DNA from: Sulfurimonas aquatica
GTDB lineage: Bacteria; Campylobacterota; Campylobacteria; Campylobacterales; Sulfurimonadaceae
Length of the DNA: 64,000 nt
Direction: 5' to 3'
NCBI RefSeq assembly: GCF_017357825.1
Contig: NZ_CP046072.1
Location: 868,001 to 932,000, forward strand
Shown here: one piece after another, positions 61,419-64,000 of the stretch
Layout of the letters: every line of letters starts with the position of its first letter
Position numbering within the stretch: position 1 is the first letter of the stretch
Made by a program: the position numbers and the translations under genes
The notes under the pieces: generated by a model
The model's database searches: none
Told to the model about the DNA's origin: nothing
Seen by the model: only the letters and a program-made list of their open reading frames with translations

Positions 61419-62710
61419 AAGGAGACTCCCACAACTACTAGAGCTGTTACAAAGATGTTTAAAAGAGCTAGTGGCAGAAGATAGTACCAGCCCAATTTTT
61501 GAACTTGGTCATAACGAAACCTTGGCAAAGTCCAGCGAATAAGAATAAAGAACATATTAAAAATCATCAATTTTACTACAAAGGTAGCTATCTGAATAAC
61601 TGTAACATATATAGACTGTGCTAAAAGATTTTCACTAAAAAAAGCGAGATAGAGTAAAATAAACTCAATGGCAATAGTCATCACTATAAATGCAATAGTG
61701 AAAAATTTTGTCTCAAACTCTCTTCCCTTGTCTTGTGCCATGCCAGGGCGGACTCTGTTGTTTTTTTGCATCCATTTTATAAACAAAGTAACAACTATAG
61801 GTGCCGCTATCATGACACAAATAGCGAGGGTAGTGAAGTTGTCAAGCATCATCTGCGTTGAGATGTATGGAAGCTGATAACCGCCAAATATCATGGTGAT
61901 TATGACCGCACTTGCTGTGTTCATCGCGATGTACTCCGCCATAAAATACATAGCAAACTTCATAGCACTGTACTCTGTCATAAAGCCTGCGACTATCTCA
62001 CTCTCTCCTTCAGCCACTGTAAAAGGGTTACGATTAGTTTCGGCAAAAAGAGTTATAATGAGTATGATAGAGGCTATAGGTTGCATAAATATCCCCCATG
62101 CTGGTAAAAATCCAAAGAGTAACTCACTTTGAGAAGTAACCATGGCGTTAAAGTCTACCGTGTCATATGTAATGATAAACGCGAGTATACTCAGACCTAA
62201 AGGCAACTCATAACTCACCACCATAGAAGCAGCACGAGCCGCTCCTAAAAGGGAGTATTTGTTATGAGAGAGCCATCCTCCAAAGATAACGCCAATAACG
62301 CCAATAGAGCTCACTGCTAAGTACCAAAATACACCAAAGTCTATAGGTAGAGGTTGGACTCTTAAGTGCTCATCGCCAATGATGAGTGTATCTGCAAAAG
62401 GAATGACCATAAACGCCAAGAGTGCTGCTACAAATGTGATGATGGGAGCGAGCATAAAGAGCCATTTTCCACTTTTTATATGCGATGGGTAGTACTCCTC
62501 TTTTAGAACGAGTTTTACCACATCTGCAAAAGATTGCACCACTCCACCAAGACGAAAGCCAAAAATGTTGGTTCTGTTAGGTCCGAGTCTATCTTGAACG
62601 AGTCCTGCAGTTCTGCGTTCTAACCACACTAGGACAGGTATGGTCATAAGGGCTAAAAGAGTCCCAAGAGCAAAAGAGGAAATGGCTACTATTATGGAAG
62701 CTGTACTCAT
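61415..62710 (-). CDS. nuoH: NADH-quinone oxidoreductase subunit H
   Basis: A 431-residue membrane subunit forming the quinone-binding cavity. Typical segments are WLERRTAGLVQDRLGPNRT near the N-terminus, NRNPFTVAEGESEIVAGFM in the middle and RWTLPRFRYDQVQKLGWYYL near the end. I place the start at 62710, where the ATG overlaps the nuoG stop as ATGA and AGAGAGG lies eight bases upstream; a frame from 62731 is possible but less likely. The length exceeds the usual 325-350 because of an extra helix region around 270-340. Confidence 0.95.
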   Translation of the reverse strand: MSTASIIVAISSFALGTLLALMTIPVLVWLERRTAGLVQDRLGPNRTNIFGFRLGGVVQSFADVVKLVLKEEYYPSHIKSGKWLFMLAPIITFVAALLAFMVIPFADTLIIGDEHLRVQPLPIDFGVFWYLAVSSIGVIGVIFGGWLSHNKYSLLGAARAASMVVSYELPLGLSILAFIITYDTVDFNAMVTSQSELLFGFLPAWGIFMQPIASIILIITLFAETNRNPFTVAEGESEIVAGFMTEYSAMKFAMYFMAEYIAMNTASAVIITMIFGGYQLPYISTQMMLDNFTTLAICVMIAAPIVVTLFIKWMQKNNRVRPGMAQDKGREFETKFFTIAFIVMTIAIEFILLYLAFFSENLLAQSIYVTVIQIATFVVKLMIFNMFFILIRWTLPRFRYDQVQKLGWYYLLPLALLNIFVTALVVVGVSL

Positions 62711-64000
62711 ACTTTTAGCCTCTCTAACCACTCTAGGATTTTAGGCATTGGAGTGTTTTTGCGTACCGCTTGTTGTGAGTACTGCGTTATGCCATCTTCA
62801 TTTGTTAGAGTTCCTGCATTTTCACTATATGCCGCTATAGGCAGAGTAAGTGCGGAGTGTTCGCGTTTATGCGTTAAAAAGTTTATGTTTGAGCTTGCGT
62901 TAAAGTTTTGTGGGTGGTTAAAGTTTATGATGAGACTTGAAGTTTTTGGCTCATTTGTATCTATCTGTAGCGTCTCAATGCTCTTATAGTTAGCTCCGCG
63001 TTTAGAAGACTTCAGCATATCATCGCCAAAACTTTCATCTTCATATATAGCTAGTGGAGAGTGAACTCTCGCATTTATAGTTTTTGCAAAAAGAAGTATA
63101 GCTTCCATCTCTTCTGTATATAGATTTGCATCTATTACTATTGAGATACTATCTTTACTATTTTCTATCAACTGTATGGCATTTTGAAGGGCTTTGTCTT
63201 CATCTATCACTTCACCATTACGAGTAGCTGATTCTTGACGGTTCTCTTGAAGTTCTTTATAACTAAGTCGTCCCTCATCACAGATGAAAAATCCGTTAAC
63301 GGCATCGTTTCTTCTTGGGCGAAATCTATAGACTACATCATCTTTATACTTTTGTTTGTTATGGTCTATGTGGATATTACACCCTTTCGCACACCCTTGA
63401 CAGATGGCAGGAGTAGTCTCTAAAAACCAGACGCGTTGTGCAAATCTAAAGTCTTTAGAGGTAAGCGCTCCAACAGGACATAAATCCACGACATTCATGG
63501 CATAAGGGTTTGATAGTGGACGACCAGGCATTGTTGTGACTTTTGCATCATCACCACGACCGACTATTCCTAGCTCATGTGTTCCTGTTATCTTATCTGT
63601 AAAGCGTGTACACCTAGCGCATAAAACACAACGCTCTTGATCAAGCATAACATTTGCGCCAAGGTCTACGGCTTTAGCGTGTTTGACCTTCTCTTGGATT
63701 GTGACTTTTGTACTGTGTAGGCCATAGTCCATATAGAACTCTTGGAGTGAACACTCTCCCGCTTGGTCACAAATAGGACAATCAACAGGATGATTTATAA
63801 GTTCAAGTTCTAAGATGTCCGTTCTTACCTTACAAATCTCAGGAGTGTTAGAGAAGACTTCCATCTCTTTTTTTATGAGTGTATCACAGGCAATTTGTGG
63901 ACGCTTTTGCCCTTTAATGCCAACCATGCACATTCTACAGTTCCCATCAGCTCCAAGAGATTCATGGTAGCAAAAGTAAGGAACTTTAACTCCCTCTTTT
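62707..64000 (-). CDS. nuoG: NADH-quinone oxidoreductase subunit G (partial, short form)
   Basis: The frame runs to the right window edge, so the first 30 or so residues are missing; 431 residues are visible. The N-terminal [2Fe-2S] site (VPYFCYHESLGADGNCRMC) is followed by the His-Cys3 site (CPICDQAGECSL), the [4Fe-4S] sites CVLCARCTRF and CPVGALTS, and CQGCAKGCNIHID with a fourth Cys in FFICDEGRL, which fits cluster N7. The molybdopterin-oxidoreductase-like part is then very short. The whole protein would be about 460 residues, against about 900 in E. coli. The end overlaps nuoH. Confidence 0.93.
   Translation of the reverse strand, partial: KEGVKVPYFCYHESLGADGNCRMCMVGIKGQKRPQIACDTLIKKEMEVFSNTPEICKVRTDILELELINHPVDCPICDQAGECSLQEFYMDYGLHSTKVTIQEKVKHAKAVDLGANVMLDQERCVLCARCTRFTDKITGTHELGIVGRGDDAKVTTMPGRPLSNPYAMNVVDLCPVGALTSKDFRFAQRVWFLETTPAICQGCAKGCNIHIDHNKQKYKDDVVYRFRPRRNDAVNGFFICDEGRLSYKELQENRQESATRNGEVIDEDKALQNAIQLIENSKDSISIVIDANLYTEEMEAILLFAKTINARVHSPLAIYEDESFGDDMLKSSKRGANYKSIETLQIDTNEPKTSSLIINFNHPQNFNASSNINFLTHKREHSALTLPIAAYSENAGTLTNEDGITQYSQQAVRKNTPMPKILEWLERLKV

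Overview
ORGANISM. The window looks like a chromosome segment of a Campylobacterota (epsilonproteobacterial) bacterium, most like Sulfurimonas or a close relative. The signs are low GC, a minus-strand complex I operon with a short NuoG (nuoG-H-I-J-K-L-M-N), an LPP20-type lipoprotein, many two-component and chemotaxis genes, and DnaA-box-like sequences of the TTATTCACA type described for Helicobacter. No 16S rRNA or tRNA gene was seen, so the genus is inferred.

LAYOUT. 1-0.65 kb: part of a membrane PAS sensor. 0.8-0.85 kb: an array of five DnaA-box-like 9-mers. 0.9-14.6 kb: core genes (RhlE-like helicase, TruC, PepN, a hybrid histidine kinase and a convergent response regulator, 5'-nucleotidase, small nucleases, a SprA-type protein, an S4 protein, a DUF302-like exported protein, a lipoprotein of about fourteen PATYK/PAVYK repeats, an OmpA-domain protein). 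14.70-32.07 kb: an integrated element of about 17.4 kb. 32.0-38.3 kb: the DUF445 target gene, a sensorless two-component pair, and a coiled-coil/OmpA/Ras-like GTPase/diguanylate cyclase operon. 38.3-55.1 kb: an RND pump, envelope lipoproteins, a DUF4105 protein, an outer-membrane barrel, a rhodanese, an MMPL-LolA-barrel operon and a zinc-binding-type chemoreceptor. 55.2-64.0 kb: nuoN to nuoG.

THE ELEMENT. It sits in the 3' end of the DUF445 gene. A diverged copy of that 3' end is left at 14660-14719, and the two ends share the octamer CCACCAAA (14697-14704 and 32064-32071). Both ends carry TTTGTTGTAAAA-like repeats 13 bp apart, as expected of integrase arm sites. It holds a tyrosine recombinase, an excisionase-like HTH protein, a possible replication initiator, and small and large terminase subunits, but no recognisable portal, capsid or tail gene. 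That set resembles a phage satellite or a strongly reduced prophage. Its cargo is membrane and lipoprotein genes, a broken superinfection-immunity gene, and two nuclease-rich groups. The first is a stand-alone TOPRIM protein, a thermonuclease and a PD-(D/E)XK-like protein. The second is a tightly coupled minus-strand operon encoding a MazG-like pyrophosphohydrolase, a GIY-YIG/DUF2075 ATPase, a 27-residue membrane peptide and an HNH endonuclease. The second group is the best candidate here for an undescribed anti-phage system.

HIDDEN SIGNALS. The heptamer AAACGCC occurs about 17 times on the + strand and about twice on the - strand outside the element, whichever way the genes run. I found none in the element. 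That is the behaviour of a replichore-polarised motif (Chi-like or KOPS-like). All counts are by eye.
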